Below are positions 63,345 through 64,000 of a DNA stretch of 64,000 nucleotides, one piece after another. Each line of letters begins with the position of its first letter. Positions within the stretch are counted from its first letter, which is position 1. This stretch comes from Torreya grandis (lineage: Eukaryota > Streptophyta > Pinopsida > Cupressales > Taxaceae): contig JARHVA010000666.1 in NCBI GenBank assembly GCA_037957365.1, forward strand, positions 621,501 to 685,500, read 5' to 3'. The position numbers and the translations under genes are program-made. Under the pieces are notes generated by a model. The model did no database searches. It was not told the DNA's origin and saw only the letters and a list, made by a program, of their open reading frames with translations.

Positions 63345-64000
63345 GGTTTAGTGAACAAGTGTAAAGGTTCCTCAGGTTCATGGTGGATATTTCATAGGTG
63401 GCCTTTCATGGGACTTAGGTCTTCAATAACTGTTTCACACATGGCCTCGAGAGTGAGGCACAAGTCCATCCTTGGTGATGAATAAGAGAGTGTTGAGGTC
63501 ATGTTTTCCTTCATTAACTACCATAATATAGTTCCCATGTGTCACTCTTCATAAATATACCAATCCCATGCCCATATACATAAGGTCCCATATAATGCAT
63601 GTACCCATAGGTACTTTGGTAAGTATGTTTCCTCATTTCTCCATATTGTTTCACAAGCTTCAATGTGAGGCTCAGGTTCTTGCACACCACTATAAATAGT
63701 TGTTCCCATAACCTTTTTATTGTAATTAAATCTATGATGTAGGGTATAAGGTACTTGATCCTAGTATAGAAGGTGATCTTTATGGGTACACTACCATCTG
63801 ACAGTGATGGCATCAAAAAGGTGATCTAATGACCTCATTTGGTCATATTTGATGACATATAATTCTTTGAGGCACTGGATAAATTCATGTATCTCTATTT
63901 ATCCTTAGAACCATGGGGATTCATTAATTCTTTCCAATAGTGGTCCTATTAGTGGCCCTCTCATTGCTAAACCCATGAGTCAAAAAAACTTGTGACATTT
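63345..64000 (-). pseudogene. Decayed coding-like region, unknown
   Basis: The minus strand reads from the right edge as LLERINESPWF, HEFIQCLKELYVIKYDQMRS, VQEPEPHIEACETIWRNEETYL, and WVHALYGTLCIWAWDWYIYEE across two frames with few stops, and is open from 63816 to 63514. I do not recognise the protein. It lies upstream of the solo Z LTR and pol W on the same strand, so it may belong to the same host element, but protease or gag motifs are not evident. Confidence 0.4.

Noticed and set aside
63255..63485. 76-residue plus-strand open frame at the edge of the solo Z LTR
   Set aside because: It crosses the LTR boundary at 63344 and is out of register with the coding-like minus strand, so it is a chance frame.
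1..64000. tRNA, rRNA, organellar insert or intact host gene
   Set aside because: I looked for tRNA-like arms, conserved rRNA blocks, chloroplast or mitochondrial genes and intron-exon gene structure, and saw none by eye. A systematic search could still find a small RNA gene.

Overview
The window looks like intergenic nuclear DNA from a plant with a very large genome. I infer a seed plant and most likely a gymnosperm, from the density of old, decayed, nested LTR retrotransposons; nothing here fixes the species. The sequence is strongly AT-rich and CpG-poor. I see no intact host gene, no tRNA or rRNA gene, no CRISPR array and no organellar insert. Every recognisable coding trace is a retroelement pseudogene full of stops and frameshifts.

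Layout, left to right. (1) 1-6178, minus strand: remnant of a Ty3/gypsy element, 'G1' (gag, zinc knuckles, retropepsin), with a possible primer-binding site/LTR boundary near 6178. A weak BED-finger-like trace lies on the plus strand near 4.4 kb. (2) 8335-47128, plus strand: a tandem array of a gag-protease-only family, 'X'. It consists of a truncated LTR, short LTR 9569-10643, internal 1, truncated short LTR 36750-37679, long LTR 37680-39456, internal 2, long LTR 44921-46683, and the start of a third internal region. (3) Element 'Z' (10653-23159, plus) is nested in the primer-binding site of the first X copy. It has LTRs of about 5 kb and a 2.7-kb interior without gag-pol, carrying a decayed antisense reading frame. 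(4) Element 'Y' (27011-34587, minus) is nested in the same X copy. It has two 1.3-kb LTRs, an exact GTACA target-site duplication, a gag remnant and degenerate tandem repeats beside its 3' LTR. (5) 47.1-50.8 kb: mostly uninterpretable, with weak coding-like traces. (6) 50.85-58.16 kb, minus: a pol remnant 'W' (reverse transcriptase, RNase H, integrase), then a long decayed reading frame of unknown identity with a basic N-terminus, a proline-rich linker and a coiled-coil-like C-terminus. (7) 58162-63344, minus: a lone Z LTR adjoining the pol remnant. (8) 63345-64000, minus: more degenerate coding-like sequence.

The families look related. Where I can place the LTR/internal junction, it is followed by TTGGTG or nearly so. 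This resembles the TTTGGCG-type primer site of Tat-lineage gypsy elements after loss of the CpG. X, Y and Z all lack reverse transcriptase and integrase, so they look non-autonomous and would have needed an autonomous relative; W is the only pol remnant here. The nesting gives relative ages: X copy A is older than both Z and Y.

My best candidate for something undescribed is Z: a non-autonomous element with giant LTRs and an antisense frame. Next is the non-autonomous X family arranged in tandem with LTR length variants. Family names G1, W, X, Y and Z are mine. LTR boundaries come from comparing copies by eye and may be off by several bases unless a terminal motif or duplication is quoted.
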